From the NCBI RefSeq assembly GCF_009707365.1, contig NZ_CP046122.1, positions 2,666,001-2,730,000 of the forward strand: 64,000 nt of DNA, in the 5' to 3' direction. Below are positions 8,199-16,817 of this stretch, in pieces (positions within the stretch are counted from its first letter, which is position 1; each line of letters starts with the position of its first letter). This DNA is from Microlunatus sp. Gsoil 973 (GTDB lineage Bacteria; Actinomycetota; Actinomycetes; Propionibacteriales; Propionibacteriaceae). A model generated the notes under the pieces. That model saw only the letters and a list, made by a program, of their open reading frames with translations. It ran no database searches and was not told where the DNA came from. The translations under genes and the position numbers were made by a program.

Positions 8199-8477
8199 TC
8201 CGGCGCACTTCGTCCCTGCAATCCATGGAAGGTCCGGCTGACGGTCCGATCGCGCCCGCTGCCGACCAACGGTCGGACTTGATCGGGTGATCGGGCGTCG
8301 ATCGGGTCACTCCGGTTGGCCTGGAGCGCGCATCTGGTGAAGGAGCGCCGGATGTGGGTATGCCCCTGGTGGTGACCGATCTGGCAGCTGGTGTCCGCGG
8401 TCGTTGCAGTACCGATCAGGATGGGCCGTCCGTCTGGGTGATTCGGGGAGTCCGTCAGGGAGCAGGACAAAGGAACG
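8199..8477. other. Spacer before the GAF-ANTAR gene
   Basis: I see no gene in these 279 bp. AAAGGAAC before 8478 is the ribosome-binding site. No convincing -10/-35 pair is visible. An imperfect inverted repeat (CCGACCAACGGTCGG) lies near 8262. Confidence 0.3.
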
Positions 8478-9215
8478 ATGACCACCACCGAATCCCGAGA
8501 AACTCGGCTTGGACAGCTCTTCGTCCGGCTCGCCGACAACCTGGCAGAGGACTTCGACATCGTCGACCTGTTGCACGACCTGGTGATCAGCTGTGTTGAC
8601 CTGTTCGATGTGTCGGCGGCCGGGCTGATGCTCGTCGACGGGGGTGATCAGCTTCGGGTGCTGGCGGCTTCGTCCGAGACGACGCGTCTCCTGGAACTTT
8701 TCGAATTGGAGAACCAGCAGGGGCCTTGCCTGGAATGTTTCCGGTCGGGAGTCCCGGTCGTGTCCACGTCGACCGCCGATCAACAGAGCCGGTGGCCGGT
8801 GATCGCTCCGCAGCTGAAGTCCCGCGGGTCCTCCCGGGTGTACGCCTTCCCGCTCCGGCTGCGGGAACAGATCATCGGCGTGCTGGACCTCTTCGGCTCT
8901 CCGGGGTCCGCCCTCGGCGCTGCCGAACCGCCGATCGTCCAGTCGCTGGCCGACGTCGCCACGATCTCGCTCCTGCAGCACCAGGCGTCCGAGGCGTGCG
9001 CGCGGCTGGCGACCCAGCTGCAGACGGCACTCACCAGTCGCATTCCGGTCGAGCAGGCCAAGGGTGTGATCGCCCAGTTCGCCTCCGTCGACATGGATCG
9101 GGCCTTCACCGCCTTGCGCGGCTACGCCCGGCGGAACCAGCAGTCGCTGACCGCAGTGGCGACCGACATCGCGGCCGGACGTCTCGGGCCGGGCACGGTC
9201 ACGTCGAGCGGGTGA
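8478..9215 (+). CDS. GAF and ANTAR domain transcription antitermination regulator
   Basis: A 245-residue protein: GAF domain at about residues 20-165, then a three-helix ANTAR domain (about 170-232) with the typical IPVEQAKGVIAQ start and DRAFTALRGYARRNQQ. ANTAR domains bind paired RNA hairpins and prevent termination. The GAF domain would sense a small ligand or redox state. There is no kinase domain, so it acts alone. A second paralogue lies at 31980-32714. It faces the DHp-like gene (convergent, 68 bp apart) inside the stress cluster. Confidence 0.88.
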   Translation: MTTTESRETRLGQLFVRLADNLAEDFDIVDLLHDLVISCVDLFDVSAAGLMLVDGGDQLRVLAASSETTRLLELFELENQQGPCLECFRSGVPVVSTSTADQQSRWPVIAPQLKSRGSSRVYAFPLRLREQIIGVLDLFGSPGSALGAAEPPIVQSLADVATISLLQHQASEACARLATQLQTALTSRIPVEQAKGVIAQFASVDMDRAFTALRGYARRNQQSLTAVATDIAAGRLGPGTVTSSG

Positions 9216-9283
9216 CTGCACCGCAGTCGGGGTTCGATGTCTTGGCGCGGTGATCAGTCGGTGCGACGGTTCGGCGCGGCAGT

Positions 9284-9721
9284 TCAGTTGGACGGCGGCA
9301 CCCGATCGTTGGGCTGCATGGTCGGCCACGGTGCCAGATCGACGCCGTTCCCGGCCGGTTTGAGTCCGTTGAAGATCACCTGGCGCAGCTTGCTGTTCAG
9401 GCCGTCCAGATCGCTGATCGACGCATAGAGCATCTCCAGCACCGGTCCCCTTACCAGGCTGGCGATCCGGGACAGGTCGAAGCTGATCTTGATCAACTCG
9501 CTGCTGACCAACTGGTGTACCTCACGGGCAAGCAGCTCTCGCTCCGACACGGGATCAAGACGCCCCCGGATCGGCGCCGCGACCCTCGGCCCGGTCTGGT
9601 CGGTGCTTTTGGCCCGGAACGTCCTCGAAGGCACGGACACGCCGCAGCCGCTGACTTCGCCACAGGGTACGGACCCGCCGGTTGGCGAATTGACCTGACC
9701 GGAACGTTCTGACGCAGTCAT
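9284..9721 (-). CDS. DHp (HisKA_3-like) protein lacking a kinase domain
   Basis: A 145-residue protein whose only recognisable part is at about residues 57-122, running from ERELLAREVHQLV to LRQVIFNGL. It aligns with the dimerisation/phosphoacceptor helices of DevS/NarX-type histidine kinases (usual pattern ERIARDLHD...IRDIRTAIF). The putative phospho-His is in REVHQ, but the acidic residue after it is replaced by Gln. No HATPase domain follows. The first 50 residues are low complexity. I chose ATG 9721 because a G-rich ribosome-binding site precedes it; an upstream extension to 9817 is unlikely. It could be a phosphotransfer or dimerisation partner, or a decoy. Function is inferred only. Confidence 0.6.
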   Translation of the reverse strand: MTASERSGQVNSPTGGSVPCGEVSGCGVSVPSRTFRAKSTDQTGPRVAAPIRGRLDPVSERELLAREVHQLVSSELIKISFDLSRIASLVRGPVLEMLYASISDLDGLNSKLRQVIFNGLKPAGNGVDLAPWPTMQPNDRVPPSN

Positions 9722-9745
9722 CTGGAAATCCCCCCAAACAGAAAT

Positions 9746-9819
9746 TCGGCAAACGCCGAGGTCTGGGGCATTGCTGCAAGAGCACAACAAAAATAGACCG
9801 TACCTCCGGGCCAGCACAA
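9746..9819 (-). promoter_or_regulatory. Putative promoter and hairpin of the DHp-like gene
   Basis: On the minus strand TTGTGC (9819-9814) and TATTTT (9795-9790) are 18 bases apart. Downstream, a perfect inverted repeat TCGGC-AAAC-GCCGA (9746-9759) lies in the predicted leader, 24 bases before the start codon. It may be an operator or a leader hairpin. Confidence 0.4.
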
Positions 9820-9856
9820 GGAGTTGCCACGGGTTGCAGCGCCGGGCGCGGATCCC

Positions 9857-10864
9857 CTACCAGCCGATGCGAAGCACGGCGGCGCCGTCGAACCGCCCCG
9901 CCTTGAGGTCACGCAGTGCTGCCGGTGCCTGGTCGAAGGGATAGACGTGGGTCGTCGGCCGCAGCTGGTGTCTCGACGCCGCGGCGAGGAAGGCTCTGCC
10001 GTCGGCGCGGGTGTTCGACGTGACACTGCGCAACTGTTTCTCGTAGAACAACTCGGTCTGGTACTCCAGCCGCGGAATGTCGGTGAGATGGATCCCCGCG
10101 ACAGCGCAGGTTCCACCACGGTCAAGCGCTCTCATCGCCACCGGAACCAGGTCTCCGACCGGGGCGAAGATGATCGCGCTGTCCAGCGACTCGGGTGGCG
10201 AGGCGTAGGCGTCAGCCGCGGAACTGGCTCCCAGTCTGAGCGCAAGCTGCTGTGCTGGCCCGCCCCGGGTCAGGACATGCACCCGAGCTCCCTCTGCTAT
10301 CGCCACCTGGGCGCACAGGTGGGCACTGCCTCCGAACCCGTACAGACCGAGCCTCCCGCCTTCGGGCACCGCCGCCCGCTGCAGCGCCCGATAGCCGATG
10401 ATCCCGGCGCACAACAGCGGAGCCAGATCGGCGGGATCGCTCGGCGGCAGCTCATAGCAGAATCCGGCCGGCGCGCAGACGTATTCGGCATAGCCACCAT
10501 CGGCGTCCCAGCCCGTGTACTCCGACCGGGGACACAGGTTCTCCTTGCCGCCGAGGCAGTAGCGGCACTGGCCGCAGGTACGCCGCAACCAGGCTGCCCC
10601 GACCAGGCTGCCTTCGGCCGGACCGGTGACCGCCGAACCGGCGGCGACCACCTCACCGACGATCTCATGTCCCGGCACAACTTGGGCCTTGTGCACCGGC
10701 AGGTCACCCTCCGTGACATGCAGATCGGTCCGGCAGACGCCACACGCGATGACCCTGATGAGCACCTCGTCCGCTGCCGGTTGTGGGATCGGCAACTCGA
10801 CCCAGCGGAGCGGGTTCCCCTCGACGAGACCCGGCCGTTCGACGATCCATGCCCGCATGGTCAT
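9857..10864 (-). CDS. Zinc-dependent alcohol dehydrogenase (MDR family)
   Basis: A 335-residue medium-chain dehydrogenase. It has the catalytic-zinc ligands (Cys in GVCRTDLH and GHE near residues 61-63), a structural-zinc loop of cysteines ([10 protein letters not shown]...LCP, about 88-105) and a nucleotide-binding segment [16 protein letters not shown] near 167. It probably oxidises or reduces an alcohol/aldehyde with NAD(P). Several in-frame methionines cluster at the start. ATG 10864 has GGAGG at the best distance. Divergent from the universal stress gene, with a DosR-like site in between, it fits an anaerobic or dormancy response. Confidence 0.87.
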   Translation of the reverse strand: MTMRAWIVERPGLVEGNPLRWVELPIPQPAADEVLIRVIACGVCRTDLHVTEGDLPVHKAQVVPGHEIVGEVVAAGSAVTGPAEGSLVGAAWLRRTCGQCRYCLGGKENLCPRSEYTGWDADGGYAEYVCAPAGFCYELPPSDPADLAPLLCAGIIGYRALQRAAVPEGGRLGLYGFGGSAHLCAQVAIAEGARVHVLTRGGPAQQLALRLGASSAADAYASPPESLDSAIIFAPVGDLVPVAMRALDRGGTCAVAGIHLTDIPRLEYQTELFYEKQLRSVTSNTRADGRAFLAAASRHQLRPTTHVYPFDQAPAALRDLKAGRFDGAAVLRIGW

Positions 10865-10896
10865 GATCATCCTCCGCGATCGATCTGCTGCACTGC

Positions 10897-10908
10897 GGAC
10901 TTTCGTCC
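10897..10908. promoter_or_regulatory. DosR/DevR-like palindrome between ADH and USP genes
   Basis: GGAC-TTTC-GTCC is a perfect 4-bp-arm palindrome. The surrounding 14 bases match the DosR consensus GGGACTWWAGTCCC at 11 positions. It is 33 bp upstream of the ADH start codon and could also serve the divergent universal stress gene. Confidence 0.45.
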
Positions 10909-11094
10909 TGCTGCTAGGGGCACCTCTGCATCCTTCCGCCCGGCGCGTCGAGCCGGTCACAGCAACACCAGAGGCGAAGGGCCCGAGGCGACGGACGCAG
11001 TCTCGTCGGCCGAACAGGACGTTTGCCGCTGCCTGCGCTGTCGGGTACCGACCATGATCAGGAATGTCCGACCATCTGTCTACGGAGTTTGATC

Positions 11095-11550
11095 ATGGCC
11101 ACATCGTCGTCTCCCACCACCCCGCGGATCGTTGTCGGAGTGGACGGATCGCCGTCCTCTCTGGCGGCCTTGCGTTGGTCGAAGTATCTGGCGCCGCTGG
11201 TGGGCGCCGAGATCGAGGCGATCACGACCTGGAAGGTTCCGCCCGCGCTGCTGGCGGGCAGCTTGTTCGACCCCGACGTCTTGGAGCAGATCGCCAGGTC
11301 CACCCTGGAGTCCGCGGTCCGCGATGTGTTCGACGGATCGGTGCAGACCAAGGTCGTCCAGACCACTCGGGAGGCTTCGCCGGTCGACTGCCTGGTGGAG
11401 GCAAGCTCGTCGGCGACCTTGGTGCTGGTCGGGAACCGAGGCCGGGGCGGTTTCGCCGGGATGGTCATCGGATCGGTCAGCTCCGCAGTCGCCGCGCACG
11501 CCCACTGCCCGGTTCTTGTTGTCCACGGCGACACCGTGCCGGTCGGCTGA
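11095..11550 (+). CDS. Universal stress protein (UspA family)
   Basis: A 151-residue single-domain USP. It starts with the ATP-site strand IVVGVDGSPSS. It ends with the nucleotide-binding signature GNRGRGGFAGMVIGSVSS (about residues 118-135), followed by CPVLVVHG. Such ATP-binding USPs are induced under hypoxia or stasis in actinobacteria. ATG 11095 is preceded by GGAG; an in-frame upstream start at 11023 lacks support. Located between ADH (divergent) and Hsp20 (convergent). Confidence 0.92.
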   Translation: MATSSSPTTPRIVVGVDGSPSSLAALRWSKYLAPLVGAEIEAITTWKVPPALLAGSLFDPDVLEQIARSTLESAVRDVFDGSVQTKVVQTTREASPVDCLVEASSSATLVLVGNRGRGGFAGMVIGSVSSAVAAHAHCPVLVVHGDTVPVG

Positions 11551-11616
11551 CCGGTCCGGCTGATCGGTTCACCCGACGGGTCCACCTGACAATTCTGGCT
11601 GACCGGTCCGCCCTGA

Positions 11617-12081
11617 TCAGTCGATGCTGATCCGGGTGCGGTCTGCGCGGTCGGACTTCGGCAGTTCGACGTGCAGGACGCCGTCGATCAACCTCGCCGT
11701 TACCGCCTTGTCATCCACCGGCCCGGGCAGATTGAGCTCATAGACGAACGACCCCATCAACCGGCCGGAGTGCCGGACGATCCCGGCGCGGTCCGGCCGT
11801 TTCCGCGTACCGCGGACGACGACCCGCCTGCCGGCGACGCCGACCGTGACGTCGGACCGGGCAACTCCGGGCAGATCGAGGTCGAGAATGTAGCGGTTGT
11901 CCGCCTCGACGAGATCGCCCGTCGGGACGAACTCGGCCGCCCGGTCGGCGCCGCTGCGCAGGGCGCTGAGCAGCTGCCCGAGCCGCCGGTCGAGCAGCGG
12001 CGGGGTCTCGAAGAAGGGTGCATCCGGCCAGGGGTTCCAGGCCGCCAACTCCTCGGAGCGCCTTCGGCTCGGAATGCTCAT
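11617..12081 (-). CDS. Hsp20/alpha-crystallin small heat shock protein
   Basis: A 154-residue holdase chaperone. The alpha-crystallin domain spans about residues 45-150: DNRYILDLDLPGV, a VVVRGTRK strand, then a GSFVYELNLPGPVD region and final LIDGVLHVELPK. The family usually has Arg and GVL at this last motif, as here. Start ATG 12081 follows GGAGGAGAGG; a longer frame to 12105 is less likely. Upstream on the minus strand are two DosR-like sites. With USP and ADH this resembles the hspX/USP part of dormancy regulons. Confidence 0.92.
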   Translation of the reverse strand: MSIPSRRRSEELAAWNPWPDAPFFETPPLLDRRLGQLLSALRSGADRAAEFVPTGDLVEADNRYILDLDLPGVARSDVTVGVAGRRVVVRGTRKRPDRAGIVRHSGRLMGSFVYELNLPGPVDDKAVTARLIDGVLHVELPKSDRADRTRISID

Positions 12082-12160
12082 GATCTGTTCCTCTCCTCCG
12101 AGCACACCTTTGCTGGGATGCGATACCCCAACACTGGTTGAGGATGATCACGACCGGTAT

Positions 12161-12195
12161 CGACCAAAGGCGCAGCCGGGTCGGGACCTTTGCCT
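12161..12195. promoter_or_regulatory. Two DosR-like half-sites upstream of hsp20
   Basis: GGGACCTTTGCCT at 12183-12195 and CGACCAAAGGCGC at 12161-12173 (reverse strand GCGCCTTTGGTCG) resemble the DosR/DevR motif. They lie 80-115 bp upstream of the hsp20 start codon, just past the 3' end of the transporter gene. Confidence 0.35.
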
Positions 12196-12196
12196 G

Positions 12197-13427
12197 CTAC
12201 TTGGCTTTGATCATCACCGGGTCGGCGGACACCTGAGGCTCCTTCCGTTCAGCCAGGTATTGCACGAAGGTCTTCGCGAACGCCAGGATCGGGATCGACA
12301 TCAGCGCACCGACGATGCCGCCGACGATGACGCCGATCGCGATGCCCAGCAGGACGGCGAGCGGGTGCAGTTTGACGGCGCGGCCGAGCAGGAATGGTTG
12401 AAGGATGTGTCCCTCCAACTGCATGACGGCGATGATGCCGGCAAGCATGATCAACGCCTGGACCCAGCCCAGCATCACCAGGGCGACGAACACGGCGACG
12501 AAGCCGGAGACGAACGCGCCGATCAGCGGTACGAAGGCGCCGAGGAAGACCAGCGCGGCCAACGCCGCTGCCCCGGGCACGTGCAGGATGAGCGCAACGA
12601 TCAGCACGCCGATCGCATCGGAAAAGGCCACCAGGATCGTTGCCCGGACGTAGTGCACCAGCGAGGTCCAGCCGGTCCGCGCCGCGCCGTCGATCCTTCG
12701 CCGGGCCCGGTTCGGAGCCAGTTTGATCAAGAAGGACCAGATGCCGCCGCCGTCGTAGAGGAAATAGAAGGTGGCGAACAGGGTGATCGCCAGGCCGGCG
12801 AAGAAGTGCCCGATGCCGGTGCCGACGCCGGCGGCGTACTTGGCGATGGTGCTGCTACTGCTGTTCAGGGAACTCCCGGACCTGGTCGGTCAGCTTGTCG
12901 ATCTGCAAGAACTCCTGCGGCACGTTGAGCGGACCGTTGGCCAACCAATCGGTGAGCTGGCTGAAGCCGTCGGCGACCTTGGTCCCCATCCCTTCGGCCT
13001 GGTCGGCGATCTGGGTGGCGATCAGGGTGACGGTGCCGGAGACCAGGACTACGCCGATGATCATGGACAGGGCCGCCGACAGGGCGCGTGGGAACCGGCG
13101 CCGGTTGAAGAAGTTGGCGACCGGCGAGATCAGCGCGGCCAGCAGGATGGCGATCGCGATCGGAATGGTGACCTCGGAGAGGTACCTCAGCACCCAGCCG
13201 ATCCCGGCGACCATGGCCGCGATGATGATCAACCGCCAGGCCCAGCTGGCCGCGACGCGGAAGCCCCACGGCACCTCGCCCTCGATCAACTCCTGGTCGG
13301 ACGGGGGCGGCTCCGGCGGATCGGCGACCCCCGGAGATCGGCCGGCATCCGGATTCCCGGCAGGCTCGTCGACAGGGCGACGCGGACGACGCATCCGCCC
13401 GATGCCGAGGCGACTTCGGTTTGCCAC
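12197..13427 (-). pseudogene. AI-2E family transporter, single-base frameshift
   Basis: Integral membrane protein of the AI-2E/YdbA permease family. The first frame runs 13427 to 12855 (N-terminal cytoplasmic tail, membrane helices from about residue 60). The second, out of phase by one base, runs through [16 protein letters not shown] and the helical C-terminus to 12197. Removing one G from the GGG at 12868-12870 (CCC on the coding strand) joins them into 409 residues with the continuous family sequence. No separate start is needed for the second half. It is either decay or an assembly error. A +1 programmed shift is less likely. It lies in the stress cluster and is convergent with nothing. 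Confidence 0.75.
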
Positions 13428-13577
13428 GTCGATCCCTCCTGGTCTCCAGACCGTGTTCTACCCCGGCCCGGCGCCGGCATCACTGCGGCGTCCGCAATCC
13501 GGGATCACCAAGGTACGCGACAGGCCTGCGGCATGGCACGATCGGCGAGGAGCCGACGGAGAATCGAAGGAGTGCCA

Positions 13578-14255
13578 GTGTCGCCGAAACCGCTGACCGA
13601 GCTGATCAGTCCGGACTGGGCCGCGGCGTTGCAGCCCGTGTCGGCGGTGGTAGGGGCGATGGGCGAATTCCTCCGCTCCGAGCTGGCCGCCGGCCGCGGC
13701 TATCTTCCGGCCGGCGACGCCGTGTTGCGGGCCTTCACCCGGCCGCTGGCCGAGGTTCGGGTACTGATCGTCGGTCAGGACCCGTACCCCACGCCGGGCC
13801 ATCCGGTCGGGCTGTCCTTCTCGGTTGCGCCGGACGTCCGGCCGATCCCGCGCAGCCTGAACAACATCTACGCAGAACTCGAGGCCGATCTCGGCATCCC
13901 CCGCGCTGGGTCGGGCGATCTGACCCCGTGGTTCGAGCAGGGTGTCCTGCTGCTGAACAGGGTGCTGACGGTCCAGCCGGGTCGGCCGGGTTCCCATCGG
14001 GGCAAGGGCTGGGAGCATGTGACCCAGCGCGCCATCGAAGCCCTGGTCGACCGGGGCGGGCCGCTGGTTGCGATCCTGTGGGGTCGTGACGCACAGTCGC
14101 TGATCCCGATGCTCGGGCCGGTTCCGTACATCAAGAGCGCTCACCCGTCGCCGATGTCGGCCGACCGCGGGTTCTTCGGGTCGCGCCCGTTCAGTCGTGC
14201 CAACGAGTACCTGACGGCCGCGGGCGCGGATCCGATCGACTGGCGGCTGGCCTAA
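13578..14255 (+). CDS. ung: Uracil-DNA glycosylase, family 1
   Basis: Excises uracil from DNA in base excision repair. The 225-residue protein carries the catalytic water-activating motif [17 protein letters not shown] (about 62-78), the LLLNRVLTV segment near 124 and the minor-groove loop [18 protein letters not shown] (about 188-205) with the catalytic His. Length is standard. The GTG at 13578 has AAGGAG 7 bases upstream; the frame is open far upstream only because of GC content. Its last 4 bases overlap the convergent metB gene (14252-14255). Confidence 0.95.
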   Translation: MSPKPLTELISPDWAAALQPVSAVVGAMGEFLRSELAAGRGYLPAGDAVLRAFTRPLAEVRVLIVGQDPYPTPGHPVGLSFSVAPDVRPIPRSLNNIYAELEADLGIPRAGSGDLTPWFEQGVLLLNRVLTVQPGRPGSHRGKGWEHVTQRAIEALVDRGGPLVAILWGRDAQSLIPMLGPVPYIKSAHPSPMSADRGFFGSRPFSRANEYLTAAGADPIDWRLA

Positions 14256-15406
14256 CCGAGGGCCGAATCCAGGTCGGCGAGCAGGTCGTCGACCTTCTCG
14301 ATGCCGACACTGAGCCGGACCAGATCGGCCGGGACCTCCAGGGCCGTGCCGGAGACGGACTGGTGGGTCATCCGACCTGGATGTTCGATCAGCGATTCGA
14401 CACCACCGAGTGATTCGCCCAGGGTGAAGATCTCGGTCCTGCCGCAGGCGTCGACGGCGGCCTGCTCCCCCGCCGCAACCCGGAAACTGATCATGCCGCC
14501 AAAGTCGCGCATCTGCTTGGCGGCAAGATCATGACCGGGATGGGTCGCCAGCCCCGGGTAGAAGACCTCGGCAACCCCCGGATGGTCCGCGAGCCAGGAG
14601 GCGATGATGCGGGCGTTGGCGCAGTGCCGGTCCATCCGTACGGCCAGTGTCTTCAATCCCCGCAACACCAGCCAGCAGTCGAACGGCCCGGCGACGGCAC
14701 CGATAGCGTTCTGCGACCAGGCGAGTCGCTCGCCCAGTTCGGCATCGCGGGTGATCAGCGCACCGCCGACCACGTCGGAGTGTCCGCCGCAGTACTTGGT
14801 GGTGGAGTGCACGACGACGTCGGCGCCGAGTTCCAGCGGCTGCTGCAGGTAGGGCGTGGCGAAGGTGTTGTCGACAACGACCACCGCGCCCGCGCTGTGT
14901 GCGGCCTCGCTCAGCGCCGCGATGTCGGCGATGGTGAGCAGCGGATTGGTCGGCGTCTCCAGCCAGACAACGCGGGTACGACCGGGCCTGATGGCCGCCG
15001 CCACCGCCTCAGCATCGTTGACCGGCACGGGCGTGCTGGTGATTCCCCAGCGGGCATGCAGCTTGGCGAACTGGCGGTACGTGCCGCCGTACGCGTCATT
15101 GGGCAGCAGTACCTCGTCCCCAGGCTCGGTGATGGTCCGCACCAGCGTGTCCTCGGCAGCCAGCCCGCTGGCGAAGGCCAGACCACGAACGCCGGACTCG
15201 AGGGCGGCCAGGCACTCCTCCAGGGCGGTCCTCGTGGGGTTGCCGGAGCGTGAGTACTCATAGCCGTTGCGCAGCCCGCCGACCCCGTCCTGGGCGTAGG
15301 TCGAGGTGGCGTAGATGGGTGGTACCACCGCGCCGGTGGTCGGATCGGGCTCCTGTCCGGCATGGATGGCCAGCGTCTCGAAACCGGGATCGGGCTGTCG
15401 GCTCAT
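14252..15406 (-). CDS. metB: Cystathionine gamma-synthase/lyase-type PLP enzyme
   Basis: A 384-residue fold-type I PLP enzyme of the Cys/Met metabolism family. Features are YSRSGNPTR near residue 52, [10 protein letters not shown] near 78, [12 protein letters not shown] near 175, the PLP lysine in [12 protein letters not shown] (about 197-208), and a C-terminal RLSVGIE. It makes cystathionine from an acylated homoserine and cysteine, or performs the reverse lyase step. Sequence alone does not separate these roles. With cbs at 27 kb it forms a transsulfuration route, as metB/cbs do near greA and mca in mycobacteria. TACGCT 8 bases before the ATG suggests a leaderless mRNA. Confidence 0.9.
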   Translation of the reverse strand: MSRQPDPGFETLAIHAGQEPDPTTGAVVPPIYATSTYAQDGVGGLRNGYEYSRSGNPTRTALEECLAALESGVRGLAFASGLAAEDTLVRTITEPGDEVLLPNDAYGGTYRQFAKLHARWGITSTPVPVNDAEAVAAAIRPGRTRVVWLETPTNPLLTIADIAALSEAAHSAGAVVVVDNTFATPYLQQPLELGADVVVHSTTKYCGGHSDVVGGALITRDAELGERLAWSQNAIGAVAGPFDCWLVLRGLKTLAVRMDRHCANARIIASWLADHPGVAEVFYPGLATHPGHDLAAKQMRDFGGMISFRVAAGEQAAVDACGRTEIFTLGESLGGVESLIEHPGRMTHQSVSGTALEVPADLVRLSVGIEKVDDLLADLDSALG

Positions 15407-15495
15407 AGCTGGCGAGCGTACCGGTTGGGCGCCACGGCCCCGGCGGGGAAGATGGGCCGGAACACCGGTCGATCAGGCGGACTGTGATCTGCCGG

Positions 15496-16227
15496 TCACA
15501 GGTTGCGGGCAAGGAACTCCACGGTGATCGCCCAGGCGTCGGCGGCCGCCTCGGCGTCGTAGTTGCTGCCGGAGTCGTTGAAGAAGGCGTGCCCGGCCCC
15601 CGGGTAGATTCTGGTGGTGAAGTCGACGCCGGCCACGTGCATCCGTCGGGTGACCTCCGGCAGGCCGCTGATCAGGCGCTCGTCGTCCCCGCCGTAGATG
15701 GCCAGCACCGGGCGTCTGATCGTGCTGACCGAGACCTGGTCGGGCGGGGCACCGTAGAACGGCACCGCGGCACGGATCCGGGGATCGGTTGCTGCCAGTC
15801 CGAAGCTGTAGGTTCCGCCGAAACAGAAGCCGACGACGCCCATCCGGCCGTCGACCCCGGGCTGACCGGCAAGATCATCGACAACCCCGGTCAGTGCGTG
15901 CAACGCCCAGCCGCCGTACTGCGGGTCGTGAGCAGGCGCCATCCGTTCGCGAAACGTGGGCTGGGCTGCGACCCTGACCTTCTCGTCGGGGTGCTGCATG
16001 AGTTCCAACAGTTCCCGGCCGGCCCGTGGCGTGATACCGGCGTGGCTGAGGATGTCGGGTGCGTACGCGACGTAGCCGGCCGCAGCGAACCGGTCGGCAA
16101 CCGATTCGATGTGGTCGACGAGCCCCCAGATCTCGTGGATCACGATCAGACCGCCCTTGATCTCCCCGGACGGGACGGCTCGATAGATGTCGACCTGGGA
16201 TTCGGCGTCCGCACCCGCTGTACTCAT
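15496..16227 (-). CDS. Dienelactone hydrolase family protein
   Basis: A 243-residue alpha/beta hydrolase. The nucleophile elbow GFCFGG has Cys instead of Ser (about residue 120), the acid is in YGGDDER (about 170) and the His in GAGHAFF (about 205). This is the Cys-Asp-His triad of dienelactone hydrolases that open cyclic esters in aromatic degradation; the real substrate is unknown. The start ATG 16227 overlaps the marR stop by 4 bp (ATGA) and has GAGGAG just before it, so the two genes are coupled. Confidence 0.88.
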   Translation of the reverse strand: MSTAGADAESQVDIYRAVPSGEIKGGLIVIHEIWGLVDHIESVADRFAAAGYVAYAPDILSHAGITPRAGRELLELMQHPDEKVRVAAQPTFRERMAPAHDPQYGGWALHALTGVVDDLAGQPGVDGRMGVVGFCFGGTYSFGLAATDPRIRAAVPFYGAPPDQVSVSTIRRPVLAIYGGDDERLISGLPEVTRRMHVAGVDFTTRIYPGAGHAFFNDSGSNYDAEAAADAWAITVEFLARNL

Positions 16228-16709
16228 CTGCTCCTCGATTCTCTTGCCCCGCCGTTCCCGGACGAGCTGCCGACCGACGAACCGATCAGTTGCTCCGCGA
16301 GGGCCTCCAGGGCTCCGAGCGCGCCGACGATCGCCTCCTGATCGGCCTGGCTGAGCTGTTCGAAGCACGCCGACAGTACTTTGCCGCGCTCAGTCCGGAC
16401 TCGTTCGTGCACCCGTTGACCGTTCTCGGTCACCTCCACCAACGCGGATCGCAGATCCTGCGGATTCTGCCGCCGGCTGATCAGACCGAGTTCATCCAGC
16501 CGGCCGACGATCCGCGACACCATCGTCGGATTGAGTCCCTCGATGGCCGCCAGGTCGGACAGGCTGAGCGGCCCGCGTCGGCGGATCAGACCGAGCGCCG
16601 ACGCCTGGGACGGCGTCAGCCCCTCGTGCGCCGCCGAGGCGTTGAGCTGCCGGGACAGTCGCATCACGACACCCCGCAGGCGCGCGGACACGTCGAGGTC
16701 CACAGACAC
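16224..16709 (-). CDS. MarR family transcriptional regulator
   Basis: A 161-residue winged-helix regulator: helix 1 (ARLRGVVMRLSRQLN), recognition region GLNPTMVSRIVGRLDELGLI (about 60-79), a wing with RRQNPQDLRSALVEVT, and a long C-terminal dimer helix. It is first in an operon with the dienelactone hydrolase and divergent from an EmrB-type pump. An 18-bp near-palindrome lies between, so it probably represses the pump and perhaps itself until a phenolic or aromatic ligand binds. GTG 16709 or the GTG two codons later may be the true start. Confidence 0.9.
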   Translation of the reverse strand: MSVDLDVSARLRGVVMRLSRQLNASAAHEGLTPSQASALGLIRRRGPLSLSDLAAIEGLNPTMVSRIVGRLDELGLISRRQNPQDLRSALVEVTENGQRVHERVRTERGKVLSACFEQLSQADQEAIVGALGALEALAEQLIGSSVGSSSGNGGARESRSR

Positions 16710-16735
16710 CCCCTCATCGGGTCGTTCGACCGGCG

Positions 16736-16764
16736 TTTACTTGCTTGCCGGCACGCAATATAGT
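16736..16764 (+). promoter_or_regulatory. Pump promoter overlapping a probable MarR operator
   Basis: TTTACT (16736-16741), a 17-base spacer and TATAGT (16759-16764) form a good sigma-70 promoter reading toward the pump gene. The spacer region 16741-16758 is TTGCTTGCCGGCACGCAA, an 18-bp palindrome with one mismatched pair. A regulator bound there would block polymerase. It is the strongest candidate operator for the adjacent MarR protein. Confidence 0.65.
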
Positions 16765-16817
16765 TGGGGCCCGACCGTACCGGTCCCACCTGACCACCTT
16801 AGGGACATCTGCCAGGA

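Noticed and set aside
12855-12870. Programmed +1 frameshift in the AI-2E transporter gene
   Set aside because: The shift site TTC CCT GAA offers no stop codon in the A-site and no known stimulatory context, and three other genes nearby show the same one-base surplus. Assembly error or mutation is simpler.
15407-15495. SAM-type riboswitch upstream of metB
   Set aside because: The start codon is 8 bases after a -10-like hexamer and the short gap has no long structured leader.
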